Source: Clostridia bacterium (GTDB taxonomy: Bacteria; Bacillota; Clostridia; Christensenellales; Aristaeellaceae). Taken from it: a stretch of 64,000 nucleotides of DNA. Positions 8,029 through 15,735 of the stretch are shown piece after piece. The stretch spans positions 58,435 through 122,434 of the forward strand of contig JAFPWH010000033.1 in NCBI GenBank assembly GCA_017395065.1, read 5' to 3'. A program made the position numbers and the translations under genes. The stretch's first letter is position 1; each line of letters opens with the position of its first letter. The notes under the pieces were generated by a model. That model saw nothing but the letters and a program-made list of their open reading frames with translations. It did not search any database and was not told the DNA's origin.

Positions 8029-8057
8029 ATTATACAGTGTCAAAATCAAATCGTCAA
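8029..8057 (-). promoter_or_regulatory. Promoter of lysA
   Basis: Minus strand TTGACG at 8057-8052, 17-base spacer, perfect TATAAT at 8034-8029. A second TATAAT in the plus direction (8025-8030) may serve the divergent dipeptidase operon but has no clear -35. Confidence 0.75.
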
Positions 8058-8085
8058 TATCATTTGACCGTAAGGAGCATTAAAT

Positions 8086-9006
8086 ATGTTTACAGCCGAT
8101 TCTCACTGCGATACGCTCTGGGCGCTGAAGAAGGGAAATGACCTGAGCACATTGATGGTGAACAGACAAAAGATGGAGCTGGGCGGCATGGGCATGCATA
8201 CCTTTGCGCTGTTTACCGGCTCCAAGGGCACGAACGGCACGGCTTATCAGGACGGGATCGACATGCTCGCATGCAAAGACCGGCTCGGCATCGAGCTGTA
8301 CACGGAAAGGCTGCCGGACAAGATCCCCGAAGGGCCCTTTGGCGTGATCTCCATTGAAGGCGGAGAAGCGCTGGAAGGCAATATGGACCGTCTGTACGAG
8401 TTTTACGCGCTTGCGGGCATCCGCATGATCGCGCTCACCTGGAACTTCGAAAACGAGATCGGCTATCCCGCAAAACTGGGAAGCAAACCGGGCCTCAAGC
8501 CCTTTGGGCTCCGTCTCCTGAAAGAAATGGACAAGCTCGGCATCTATGCCGACGTATCGCACCTGAACGAAGCGGGCTTCTGGGACATTTGCGAAAACAT
8601 GAATTTGCCGCCGATCGCCAGCCATTCCAACAACCGCGAACTGTGCGACGTGCCCCGCAATCTGTACAAAGCGCAGATCAAAGCGATCATCGAGAAAAAA
8701 GGCTATATCGGCATCAACTTCTACACAGCCTTTCTGACAAAGGCGGACAAATCTAACCTTGGCGACGTGCTCAGGCACATCGACAGCATTTACGAGCTCG
8801 GCGGAGAAGACGTGCTTGGCTTCGGCTCCGATTTTGACGGCATCGATTCCTGGCCCGAAGGTCTGTACGATTCAAGCTGTTTCCCGGCGCTGATCGACGC
8901 GCTGTTAAGGCACGGCTACAGCGAGCAGGCCGTTTCCAAGATGGCAGGCGGGAACCTTTGGCGGCTGCTCAAGCGCGGAGACGCGCTTCGCAGCTATGAT
9001 AAATGA
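8086..9006 (+). CDS. Membrane-dipeptidase family (M19) peptidase
   Basis: 306 residues. M19 enzymes are binuclear zinc hydrolases of dipeptides, with the amidohydrolase TIM barrel. Visible metal-site elements: DSHCDT (HxD) at the N-terminus, ISIEGGEAL (bridging Glu), DVSHLNEAGFWD, IASHSNNR, and GFGSDFDGID (Asp). Ribosome binding site taaggag. No signal peptide, so cytoplasmic, as is usual in bacteria. The stop overlaps the next start as ATGA, coupling it to the ZnuA-like gene. Confidence 0.92.
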   Translation: MFTADSHCDTLWALKKGNDLSTLMVNRQKMELGGMGMHTFALFTGSKGTNGTAYQDGIDMLACKDRLGIELYTERLPDKIPEGPFGVISIEGGEALEGNMDRLYEFYALAGIRMIALTWNFENEIGYPAKLGSKPGLKPFGLRLLKEMDKLGIYADVSHLNEAGFWDICENMNLPPIASHSNNRELCDVPRNLYKAQIKAIIEKKGYIGINFYTAFLTKADKSNLGDVLRHIDSIYELGGEDVLGFGSDFDGIDSWPEGLYDSSCFPALIDALLRHGYSEQAVSKMAGGNLWRLLKRGDALRSYDK

Positions 9007-9950
9007 AAGCAAAACGCTTGCCGCTGGCGCTACTGGCGCTGCTTTTGACGCTGCTTACGGCAGGGTACGTCGCCGGCTTCCGGCTTGACAAATACGCGCT
9101 GAAAGAGGAAAAGGACGACTACTATATTTATGCCTCCTGCTATCCGGTGTACGCCATAAGCAGCATGATCATGCGGGATACGCCCGGCATGCACCTGATT
9201 CAGCTCACGCAGCCCAAGGAAGAGGGATATACCGATCACAGCCTTTCGGATTGGGAAAGCGCACTGCTTTCCAACGCAGACGCGTTGGTGCTGATGGGAT
9301 TCGGCTTCGAAGGCTTTTCAAGTTCTCTTCTGTCCGGCAAAGCAGCCGAAATAACGCTGCTGAGCATGATGGAGCTTGCGTGTTTGCCGGAAGAATGCGC
9401 GGTGCTCGATCTGGGTTCCGACGAGATCGTGAGCCTCGGCCACGGCTCTCCATGGTTTTACATGAGCCCGCGAAACTGCATGCAGCTGATCGAGGTGATG
9501 TGCGGAAACATGGCTTATCTCGATCAGGAATACGCACAGGGCTATTACGACAATCTCGAGGAAACGACGAAGGTGCTTGAGCCGATCGCCGAAAGAAGCG
9601 AAAGCATTGATTGTCTGAAAGGGTGCCGAGTTGCCGTGGCGCACGACGCGCTTTTGTACACCGCAAGCGATCTGGGCGCGGAAACATGCGTATACATCGG
9701 CAGAAAAACCACGTCCGAGCTTTCGGAGGAAGACGTCTCCAAGTGTATAGACCTCCTGCTGTCAAACGACGTACACGTGCTTCTGATCGAAGAGCAGGCG
9801 GTTATCAGTGATCCGGAGGCATTCGAAAAAGCCGGCATCACGGTCATACGCCAGCAGCTCATGCTCGACAGGACGCCGGCGTTCTCTTATAGCGGGCTTT
9901 TGGAAGGACTAAGCGCAAATCTCGACGCGATCGAAAAGGCATTCTCATGA
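9003..9950 (+). CDS. ZnuA-like metal-binding protein, degenerate site, no transporter partner
   Basis: 315 residues with an N-terminal hydrophobic signal or anchor (residues about 5-25, no lipobox). The body has the cluster 9 (ZnuA/TroA) plan: [15 protein letters not shown], then H79 in the loop [38 protein letters not shown] with H214, and LLIEEQAV. In the family the second metal His lies in DPHxWLDP; here the aligned segment is SPWFYMSP, with Trp151 in place of His. No permease or ATPase gene is nearby; the neighbours are a dipeptidase and rnhA, both overlapping by four bases. It may bind a different ligand. Confidence 0.75.
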   Translation: MKAKRLPLALLALLLTLLTAGYVAGFRLDKYALKEEKDDYYIYASCYPVYAISSMIMRDTPGMHLIQLTQPKEEGYTDHSLSDWESALLSNADALVLMGFGFEGFSSSLLSGKAAEITLLSMMELACLPEECAVLDLGSDEIVSLGHGSPWFYMSPRNCMQLIEVMCGNMAYLDQEYAQGYYDNLEETTKVLEPIAERSESIDCLKGCRVAVAHDALLYTASDLGAETCVYIGRKTTSELSEEDVSKCIDLLLSNDVHVLLIEEQAVISDPEAFEKAGITVIRQQLMLDRTPAFSYSGLLEGLSANLDAIEKAFS

Positions 9951-10387
9951 AAAAAGTGATCATTTATACAGACGGCGCGTGCTCCGGAAATCCCGGCCCG
10001 GGCGGGTGGGCGGCGATACTGAAGTACGGCGAGCATTCCAGACATCTGAGCGGCGGCGAAAGGCAGACGACCAACAACCGCATGGAGATGACCGCCGCCA
10101 TAAAGGGACTGGAAGCGCTCAAAGAGCTCTGCGAAGTGGAGCTTTATTCCGACAGCGCTTATCTGATCGACGCGCACGTAAAACACTGGCTCGACAAGTG
10201 GGAAAGGGAGAACTGGACACGCGAAAAGGGCAAAGAACCCGTATTGAACGCAGACCTCTGGCAAAGGCTGCTGGAGCTCGAAAAGCGCCACAGTGTATCC
10301 TGGCACAAGGTCAAAGGCCATGCGGGCGTCTTCGAAAACGAGCTGTGCGATAAGCTCGCCGTTGAAGCGGCGGAGCTGTACAAATAG
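9947..10387 (+). CDS. rnhA: Ribonuclease HI
   Basis: 146 residues, normal for bacterial RNase HI, which cuts the RNA strand of RNA-DNA hybrids. The four acidic catalytic residues are present: D9 (YTDGAC), E47 (NNRMEM), D69 (YSDSAYL) and D135 (NELCDKLA); H125 in KGHAG assists. The GNPGPGG loop near the N-terminus is also typical. It starts inside the previous stop codon (ATGA) and is the last gene of a three-gene coupled operon. Confidence 0.96.
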   Translation: MKKVIIYTDGACSGNPGPGGWAAILKYGEHSRHLSGGERQTTNNRMEMTAAIKGLEALKELCEVELYSDSAYLIDAHVKHWLDKWERENWTREKGKEPVLNADLWQRLLELEKRHSVSWHKVKGHAGVFENELCDKLAVEAAELYK

Positions 10388-10410
10388 CCTGAGCGGCGTT
10401 CAAAGAAGCC

Positions 10411-11565
10411 TCACTTCGGCCCGTTTTCATCGTTCTTTTCTGTCGAAGCAGGCGTTTCCGATCCGATTTTTACCCTCGTTGCGGCATATTTCCGGCGATC
10501 CTCGTTCATCGCCGCGTAATGCCTGCGCGTCGTGTTGATGTCCGAATGGCCAAGGACGTCGGCGACCAGGTAAATGTCACCGGTTTCGTTATAGAGATTC
10601 GTGCCAAAGGTGGAGCGCAGCTTATGCGGGCTTATGCGCTTTTTGAGCGGCGCTGCCGCCAGCGCGTATTTTTTCACCATGTTTTCCACGCTTCTTACGG
10701 TGATCCTGCGCCTTTGCAGCGAGAGGAACAGCGCGGGATCGTCTTCGTCCACGGTTTCGATATGATTTCGAAGCTCCATGTATTCGTTGAGTGCCGGAAT
10801 AATCTCTTCCGGCAGATACAGGATCGCCTGATTTCCGCCTTTGCGCGTGACGAGGAAGCTGGCGTTTTCAAGGTTCATGTCCTCGATGTTGAGGCCTACA
10901 AGCTCGCTTACGCGGATGCCCGTACCGAGGAACAGCAGTATGATCGCCTTGTCGCGCACAGAGGTCGCTTTGTTAAATTTTTGTTGCTGCGCGCTCAGGT
11001 TTTCCCCGCTCTCGACGGTTTTTAACATTTTATTAACCTCGTCAATGTCGAGCCGCAGGATCGGCTTTTCGTGGCGCTTTGGGGCGTCGACGAGCGCAGT
11101 GACGTCCGAAGGAATGCGGCCTTGCTTGAAAAGCCATTTGAAAAAGGCGCGCACGGAGTAGAACTTTCGCTGCTTGCCAAGCTCCTGATTGGTCGTCATC
11201 AGATCTTCTTCATTAAAGTACAGCGTCAGGTAATCCATGAACAAACTTACGTCACGCTGCGTGATGAGCCTGAAGTCGTCGTCCGTCCAGGTGATCAGAT
11301 CCTTGTTTGCAAATCTCGGATTTTCTTTTTGCAGGTAATGGAAAAAGAGTCTGAGATCGTATGCGTAGGCGTAGCGCGTGAGCGGCTGCATGGTATCGGC
11401 GATCGAGAGCATATAATCGAACGCAGCGTTCGGCAATTCGGATACGATGCTGCGCGTCGCTTCGATCACGTGCTGATTGCGGATCGTCGCATAAGACGGC
11501 TTATTTGTAGGCTTATTCACCGGTTTATTATTCGTCGGCTTGCCCGAAGGCTTGTTTGCGGCCAT
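10411..11565 (-). CDS. Tyrosine recombinase (XerC/D type)
   Basis: 384 residues. The catalytic set is complete and spaced as in XerD: R218 (TGIRVSEL), K242 (TRKGGNQ), H314 and R317 (HKLR), H340 (GHSD) and Y350 (RRHY). Residues about 45-155 form the SAM-like core-binding domain. Unlike XerC/D (about 300 residues) it has a roughly 40-residue N-terminal extension with KP-rich repeats (KPSGKPTNNKPVNKPTNKPS) and a 30-residue tail. It stands alone, with no excisionase or phage genes. A good ribosome binding site (GGGAGAGG) precedes the ATG, and a 40-base inverted repeat overlaps its own promoter. It could be the chromosome-dimer resolvase or a dedicated inversion/integration enzyme. Confidence 0.93.
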   Translation of the reverse strand: MAANKPSGKPTNNKPVNKPTNKPSYATIRNQHVIEATRSIVSELPNAAFDYMLSIADTMQPLTRYAYAYDLRLFFHYLQKENPRFANKDLITWTDDDFRLITQRDVSLFMDYLTLYFNEEDLMTTNQELGKQRKFYSVRAFFKWLFKQGRIPSDVTALVDAPKRHEKPILRLDIDEVNKMLKTVESGENLSAQQQKFNKATSVRDKAIILLFLGTGIRVSELVGLNIEDMNLENASFLVTRKGGNQAILYLPEEIIPALNEYMELRNHIETVDEDDPALFLSLQRRRITVRSVENMVKKYALAAAPLKKRISPHKLRSTFGTNLYNETGDIYLVADVLGHSDINTTRRHYAAMNEDRRKYAATRVKIGSETPASTEKNDENGPK

Positions 11566-11582
11566 ATTTACCTCTCCCTGGC

Positions 11583-11622
11583 TATAACTATTCGTAAAAG
11601 CTGACTTTTGCGAATAGTTATA
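11583..11622. repeat. 40-base inverted repeat at the recombinase promoter
   Basis: Arms of 18 bases at 11583-11600 and 11605-11622, 17 of 18 matching, separated by CTGA. The repeat starts at the last base of the -10 box of the recombinase promoter and covers the expected transcription start. It could be an operator, a recombinase binding site, or a 5' mRNA hairpin. Confidence 0.9.
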
Positions 11623-11650
11623 TCATATCACCTATCGGCTGTTCTGTCAA
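11622..11650 (-). promoter_or_regulatory. Promoter of the tyrosine recombinase
   Basis: Minus strand consensus TTGACA at 11650-11645, 17-base spacer, TATGAT at 11627-11622; the inverted repeat follows immediately. Confidence 0.8.
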
Positions 11651-11677
11651 TAGCTTTGTCTGAGAATTTAAGCTACT

Positions 11678-11800
11678 TTACCTGCGTGCGGCACCGGTAC
11701 ACTGTTCCGGCGCAATTAGTCTCGAAAATGCGTAGTTGAAGAAAGTTCGATATACTTCGCAGTAACGGTTGATCGGTCGACTGTATTCGTCATAAGAGCC
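11678..11800 (-). pseudogene. 3' relic of a second SPASM radical-SAM gene
   Basis: Forty sense codons and a TAA stop remain. The translation DEYSRPINRYCEVYRTFF continues with NYAFSRLIA and ends 10 residues later in ARR; the intact upstream gene has DECGRPINRYCEAYRNFF, then DYAYTRLIA, and ends in LRR at the same distance. About three quarters of the bases match, and about half of the changed codons are synonymous, so the fragment diverged as coding sequence. It starts only a few bases after the stop of the intact gene and has no start of its own. Confidence 0.85.
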
Positions 11801-11802
11801 CT

Positions 11803-12915
11803 TCACCTGCGCAAAGCGCTGATGCGCTCTTTGAGTGCAATCAGTCTCGTATACGCGTAGTCAAAGAAATTTCTGTACGCTTCGCAGTAACGATTGATCG
11901 GTCGGCCGCATTCGTCGTGGGCTTGCTCTCTTTCCCTGCGGCAACCGCCCCGGCACAGCACATAGTATTTACAGGCCTTGCATTTATCCGGTACGGATAC
12001 CGAGCTGTTCACAAACCGTTTCGCAGTTTCGCACCTTTCAAGCTGCACAAAGCCCGTTTCACGGATGTTCCCAAGCTTCCATTCGTCCAGACAGTAAAAA
12101 TCGCAGGGATAAACGCTGCCGTCGCTTTCAACGGTAAAATCGACCGAGCATCTCCCGTTCATTGCGCAGCTTTCTGGCCGCATGCCGGAGAGCATCTGCA
12201 GAAAGTTGTCGAACATGCGAACGCTGGTATATTCGCCGTTCAGTATGTCCCTCTCGTACAGATCGAATGTTTGTTTCAGAAAACCGGCGAGTTCTTCCTG
12301 GGAGGCCGCGTAGACTGCGTCCTTCTGCCCAAAAGCGTCCAGGCAAGCGATAAACTGAATGAAGCGGTACTCTTTCAGCGCCTCATAGGTCTGAACAGGC
12401 TTTGTGACGTTGGCCTTTGAAACGACGCAGAGCACGTTAAAAGGCACGTCGTGGGACTTCAAAAGCGCGCAGGCTTCCTTCGTCCTGAGCCAGGTGCCCC
12501 TGTTTTCGGCGTCTTTGCGGTATAAATCGTGCGATTCCTCGTCTCCGTCCATCGATACGCCGACCAGAAAATGCTCCCGCGAAAGGAATCCGGCCCATTG
12601 TTCGTCGATCATTCCTCCGTTTGTCTGCAGCGTGTTTGCGTAGGCTGCGCCTCTTGCATAATGCTTTTGCAGGCGAACCACGTTTTCAAAAAAGCGCAGC
12701 CCCGCAAGCGTCGGTTCGCCGCCCTGAAAGGCAAACGCAGTCTGCGGCGCGCCGTAGGCAAAGGCCTTGCGGATCAGCGATTCGAGAGTGTCTTCACGCA
12801 TGACGCAGGGCTCGTTTTCTCCCCGCAGGCGCATTTCGTCTTTATAAAAGCAATATTCGCATCGATACTGGCAAAGCCCCGAAGCGGGCTTGATCAGCAG
12901 CGTAAGATTCTTCAC
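11803..12915 (-). CDS. Radical-SAM/SPASM enzyme of the anaerobic sulfatase-maturase type
   Basis: 370 residues from a GTG at 12915, preceded by CAGGAG; the frame could be extended to a TTG seven codons earlier. The N-terminus NLTLLIKPASGLCQYRCEYC carries the CxxxCxxC [4Fe-4S] motif (C15, C19, C22). FQGGEPTLAG binds SAM. The SPASM part has cysteines for two auxiliary clusters (SCAMNGRC, YPCDFYC, CKACKYYVLCRGGC, RYC). The family includes sulfatase maturases and peptide-modifying enzymes; no sulfatase or small precursor gene is seen nearby, so the substrate is open. The end of a paralogue lies immediately downstream. Confidence 0.88.
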   Translation of the reverse strand: MKNLTLLIKPASGLCQYRCEYCFYKDEMRLRGENEPCVMREDTLESLIRKAFAYGAPQTAFAFQGGEPTLAGLRFFENVVRLQKHYARGAAYANTLQTNGGMIDEQWAGFLSREHFLVGVSMDGDEESHDLYRKDAENRGTWLRTKEACALLKSHDVPFNVLCVVSKANVTKPVQTYEALKEYRFIQFIACLDAFGQKDAVYAASQEELAGFLKQTFDLYERDILNGEYTSVRMFDNFLQMLSGMRPESCAMNGRCSVDFTVESDGSVYPCDFYCLDEWKLGNIRETGFVQLERCETAKRFVNSSVSVPDKCKACKYYVLCRGGCRREREQAHDECGRPINRYCEAYRNFFDYAYTRLIALKERISALRR

Positions 12916-12940
12916 ACCAAAACTCCTGAAAAGCAATTTT

Positions 12941-12967
12941 GCGCCCGGGCTTGGACGTCCCGGGCGC
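12941..12967. other. GC-rich hairpin after the LarA-family gene
   Basis: Perfect nine-base stem GCGCCCGGG (12941-12949) / CCCGGGCGC (12959-12967). On the minus strand it is followed by AAAATTGCTTTT, not a direct T-run, so it may be a weak terminator or a processing element between the LarA-family gene and the radical-SAM gene. Confidence 0.5.
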
Positions 12968-12978
12968 TTCGGATTCGA

Positions 12979-14253
12979 TCAAAATTTCTTTCTGTCTGCC
13001 CACAAACCCAATGCCGGATTGGAAATGTAGTAGATCTCTTCGCCGTCCGCGAGCGTGTTCCATCCGTCCTTCAGCTTTTGCGGATCATAACGCTTTACGG
13101 CCTCGGCATACGGCACGTAACCGTAGCACACGCCTTCAACTTCTTCTTTGCTCAAGTGCTGCGTGCAGTACGTGATTTTGAATCTGCCGTCGCCCGAACC
13201 GTGAATGAGGTGCGCCGCGGCGGAGAGGTTCGCCTGAAGGTCAGGCTTTTCCTTGACGAGCCTGAGCACGTTCTCCCGGCCGCAGTAGCCGTATTTGCGG
13301 ATCAGCGCGTCGATGGACTTGTCCTCGCCGAACTTGTCCACGCCGGGCGCGAGCACGATCAGCTCTCCCCCGTCGGCAATGGCCATGCGCGTCCTGTAGA
13401 CGCTCTTGTTTCCGAGCCAGGTGGATTTGAACTCGTTTCCGTCCAGCAATACGACCACTTTTTTGAAGGTCTTGTCCACGAGGTTCAGGTTTTTCTGCTG
13501 CGCCAGCGCGACTGCGTCTTCAAAGAACTTGCGCTGTCTTCCGATGAACAGACCGTGCGTTTTGATGTTTCCTTCGGGCGCGGTGGTGACGGTCAGTATG
13601 TAGGAAAGCGGTATATGGCTCAGGAAATGCTCCTCCGCGTAGTCGAACACGTTCCTTACGGGCGTATGATCCTTGCCCATGACCCGCTCAAGCCCGTAGA
13701 ACGCGCCAAGCATATGCGAGGAATTGATCATGGAGGAACCGCCGCAGCCTACGAAGATGTTCTTGTTGCGGTTGGCCATGCCGACGACCTCGTGCGGCAC
13801 GACCTGGCCGACGGACAGTATGAGGTCGTAGGAAGGATCGAGCAAACGGCGGTTCACTTCCACGTCGATGGGCTCGTTCACCAGACCTTCGCTCACCTCG
13901 TTTACATACTCCGCGGGCACGACGCCGACCTTTTCGACGTCCGTGCGCCAGTTGTGCACGATCATCTTTTCGAAGGGTATGGGCGCGAACATTTTGTTCC
14001 ATTCGCTTTCGCTGACCGGCACATGGGTGCCAAGTGCGGGCATGATGTCCACTTCGCAGTCCTTCGAAAGCATTTCATAGAGCATGCCCGTGATCTTGCC
14101 CGCGTTGGAGTGAAAACGCGTAAAGTCCGGCGGAAGAATGAGCACCTTTTTGAGCTTGTCGCGTTCGTCGCAAAGCGACAGCGTAAGCGCGCTCAATATT
14201 TGACGGTCGCTTAAACCGTTTTCGTTCGGGGCGTAGACGCTGATCCCTGTCAT
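12979..14253 (-). CDS. LarA-family protein (nickel-pincer 2-hydroxyacid racemase/epimerase homologue)
   Basis: 424 residues, DUF2088/LarA. Lactate racemase uses a nickel-pincer nucleotide tethered to a lysine. The expected residues are visible: PPDFTRFH (R46), GTHVP (H77), then H154 in VGQVVPHEVVG, K164 ten residues later (the pincer lysine), and H180 sixteen further on; the last two spacings match K184/H174/H200 of Lactobacillus LarA. Start ATG at 14253 with GGAGG five bases upstream. It follows gnd by nine bases in a kinase-gnd-larA operon, which points to a sugar-acid substrate; relatives with gluconate 2-epimerase activity are known in this superfamily. The cofactor genes larB, larC and larE are not in the window. 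Confidence 0.85.
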   Translation of the reverse strand: MTGISVYAPNENGLSDRQILSALTLSLCDERDKLKKVLILPPDFTRFHSNAGKITGMLYEMLSKDCEVDIMPALGTHVPVSESEWNKMFAPIPFEKMIVHNWRTDVEKVGVVPAEYVNEVSEGLVNEPIDVEVNRRLLDPSYDLILSVGQVVPHEVVGMANRNKNIFVGCGGSSMINSSHMLGAFYGLERVMGKDHTPVRNVFDYAEEHFLSHIPLSYILTVTTAPEGNIKTHGLFIGRQRKFFEDAVALAQQKNLNLVDKTFKKVVVLLDGNEFKSTWLGNKSVYRTRMAIADGGELIVLAPGVDKFGEDKSIDALIRKYGYCGRENVLRLVKEKPDLQANLSAAAHLIHGSGDGRFKITYCTQHLSKEEVEGVCYGYVPYAEAVKRYDPQKLKDGWNTLADGEEIYYISNPALGLWADRKKF

Positions 14254-14262
14254 AACTGCCTC

Positions 14263-15714
14263 CTACGCGTTGTAGGTGTTTGCCGTGGTGTTGCCGCCGT
14301 GTCCCGTCCAGTCGGTGTGGAAGAATTCGCCGCGGGGCCTGTCGACTCTCTCGTAGGTATGGGCGCCGAAGTAGTCTCTCTGCGCCTGCAGGAGGTTCGC
14401 GCTCATTCTCGCGGTGCGGATGCCGTCGTAGTAGCTCAGCGCGCTCGTCATCGCGGGCACCGGGATGCCGGCCAGGCAGGCGTTTGCGCAAACGTTTCTC
14501 CAGCCTTCCGTGCAGGAATCGATCTCTTTGGAAAAGTAATCGTCCAAGAGCAGGTTTTCAAGGGCGGGATTCTTGTCGAAGGCTTCCTTGATCTTGCCAA
14601 GGAACACGCTGCGGATGATGCAGCCGCCGCGCCACATGAGTGCGATGCCGCCGTAGTTCAGGTTCCACCCGTAGCTCTTTGCCGCCGCCCTCATAAGCGC
14701 GTAGCCCTGCGCATAGGAAATGATCTTCGCCGCGTACAGTGCCTTCCGGATGTCTTCGATGAACGCTGCCCTATCGCCCGTAAACTTCTTGTCCGGGCCC
14801 TTGAGCACTTTGCTCGCTTCCACGCGCGCTTCCTTGATCGCGCTTAAGCACCTTGCGAACACGGCTTCGCCGATCAGCGTGAGCGGCATGCCCTCGTCCA
14901 GCGCGGCGATGGCCGTCCATTTGCCGGTACCCTTCTGACCGGCTGTATCCAGGATCTTGTCTACGAGTGGAGAACCGTCCTCGTCTTTCTTTGCAAGAAT
15001 TTCGGTCGTGATCTCGATCAGATAGCTGTTCAGCACGCCTTCGTTCCACTTTTTGAATACCTCGTGCATCTCATCGGGCGTCATGCCGAGATAATCGCGC
15101 ATGATCTGATAGGCCTCGCAGATGAGCTGCATATCGCCGTATTCTATGCCGTTGTGCACCATCTTGACAAAGTGGCCCGCGCCGCCTTCGCCGACCCAGT
15201 CACAGCAGGGATCGCCGTTGACGTGGGCGCAGATGCTCTGGAAAATGGGTTTTACGTACTCCCAGGCAGCGGGAGATCCGCCGGGCATGAGGCTGGGGCC
15301 CTTGAGTGCGCCTTCCTCGCCGCCGCTGACGCCCGTGCCGATGTAGAGCAGTCCCTTGCTTTCGACATACTCGGTGCGCCTGGCAGTGTCCGGGAAATGG
15401 CTGTTGCCGCCGTCGATGATGATATCGCCCGGTTCAAGTACATTCAGGAGCTGCTCGATCATGCTGTCAACGGCCGCGCCGGCCTTGACCATCATCATGA
15501 CCTTGCGGGGCTTTTTGAGGTTGGCCGCGAGCTCTTCCATCGAATAGCAGCCGATGATGTTTTTGCCGGCCGCCCTGCCCTCCACGAAGTTTTGCACTTT
15601 GGAGGTCGTGCGGTTGAAAACCGCGACGGTAAAGCCCTTGCTCTCCATGTTCATGACGAGGTTTTCACCCATGACTGCAAGGCCGATCAGGCCGATGTCC
15701 GCTTTCTTCTCCAT
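14263..15714 (-). CDS. gnd: 6-phosphogluconate dehydrogenase, decarboxylating
   Basis: 483 residues, the long dimeric type. It converts 6-phosphogluconate to ribulose-5-phosphate with reduction of NAD(P). The N-terminal Rossmann fold is seen in IGLIGLAVMGENLVMNM and VAVFNRTTSKV; substrate residues in IIDGGNSHFPDT, GVSGGEEGALKGPSLMPGG and GHFVKMVHNGIEYGDMQ (catalytic Lys and Glu region); the C-terminus has WRGGCIIRSVFL and RDYFGAHTYERVD. NRTTSK after the second strand favours NADP. Ribosome binding site GGAGAAAGAG. Middle gene of kinase-gnd-larA; spacing 21 bases from the kinase. Confidence 0.96.
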   Translation of the reverse strand: MEKKADIGLIGLAVMGENLVMNMESKGFTVAVFNRTTSKVQNFVEGRAAGKNIIGCYSMEELAANLKKPRKVMMMVKAGAAVDSMIEQLLNVLEPGDIIIDGGNSHFPDTARRTEYVESKGLLYIGTGVSGGEEGALKGPSLMPGGSPAAWEYVKPIFQSICAHVNGDPCCDWVGEGGAGHFVKMVHNGIEYGDMQLICEAYQIMRDYLGMTPDEMHEVFKKWNEGVLNSYLIEITTEILAKKDEDGSPLVDKILDTAGQKGTGKWTAIAALDEGMPLTLIGEAVFARCLSAIKEARVEASKVLKGPDKKFTGDRAAFIEDIRKALYAAKIISYAQGYALMRAAAKSYGWNLNYGGIALMWRGGCIIRSVFLGKIKEAFDKNPALENLLLDDYFSKEIDSCTEGWRNVCANACLAGIPVPAMTSALSYYDGIRTARMSANLLQAQRDYFGAHTYERVDRPRGEFFHTDWTGHGGNTTANTYNA

Positions 15715-15735
15715 TTCTCTTTCTCCTTTGTCAGA

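Noticed and set aside
8021..8030. TATAAT as promoter of the dipeptidase operon
   Set aside because: No -35 hexamer at suitable spacing on the plus strand; the match is explained by the lysA -10 region on the other strand.
11583..11622. dif site or phage attachment site
   Set aside because: The sequence does not resemble the Bacillota dif consensus that I remember, there is no phage or direct repeat flanking the gene, and its place on the promoter suits an operator equally well. Kept only as an inverted repeat.
11803..12915. Naming the radical-SAM gene as a sulfatase maturase for a local sulfatase, or as a RiPP maturase
   Set aside because: No sulfatase (C/S-x-P-S-R) gene and no convincing precursor peptide is found nearby.
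12529..14214. A 561-codon open frame on the plus strand
   Set aside because: It lies antisense to the LarA-family and radical-SAM genes, shows no recognisable domain, and follows from GC-rich third positions of the real genes.
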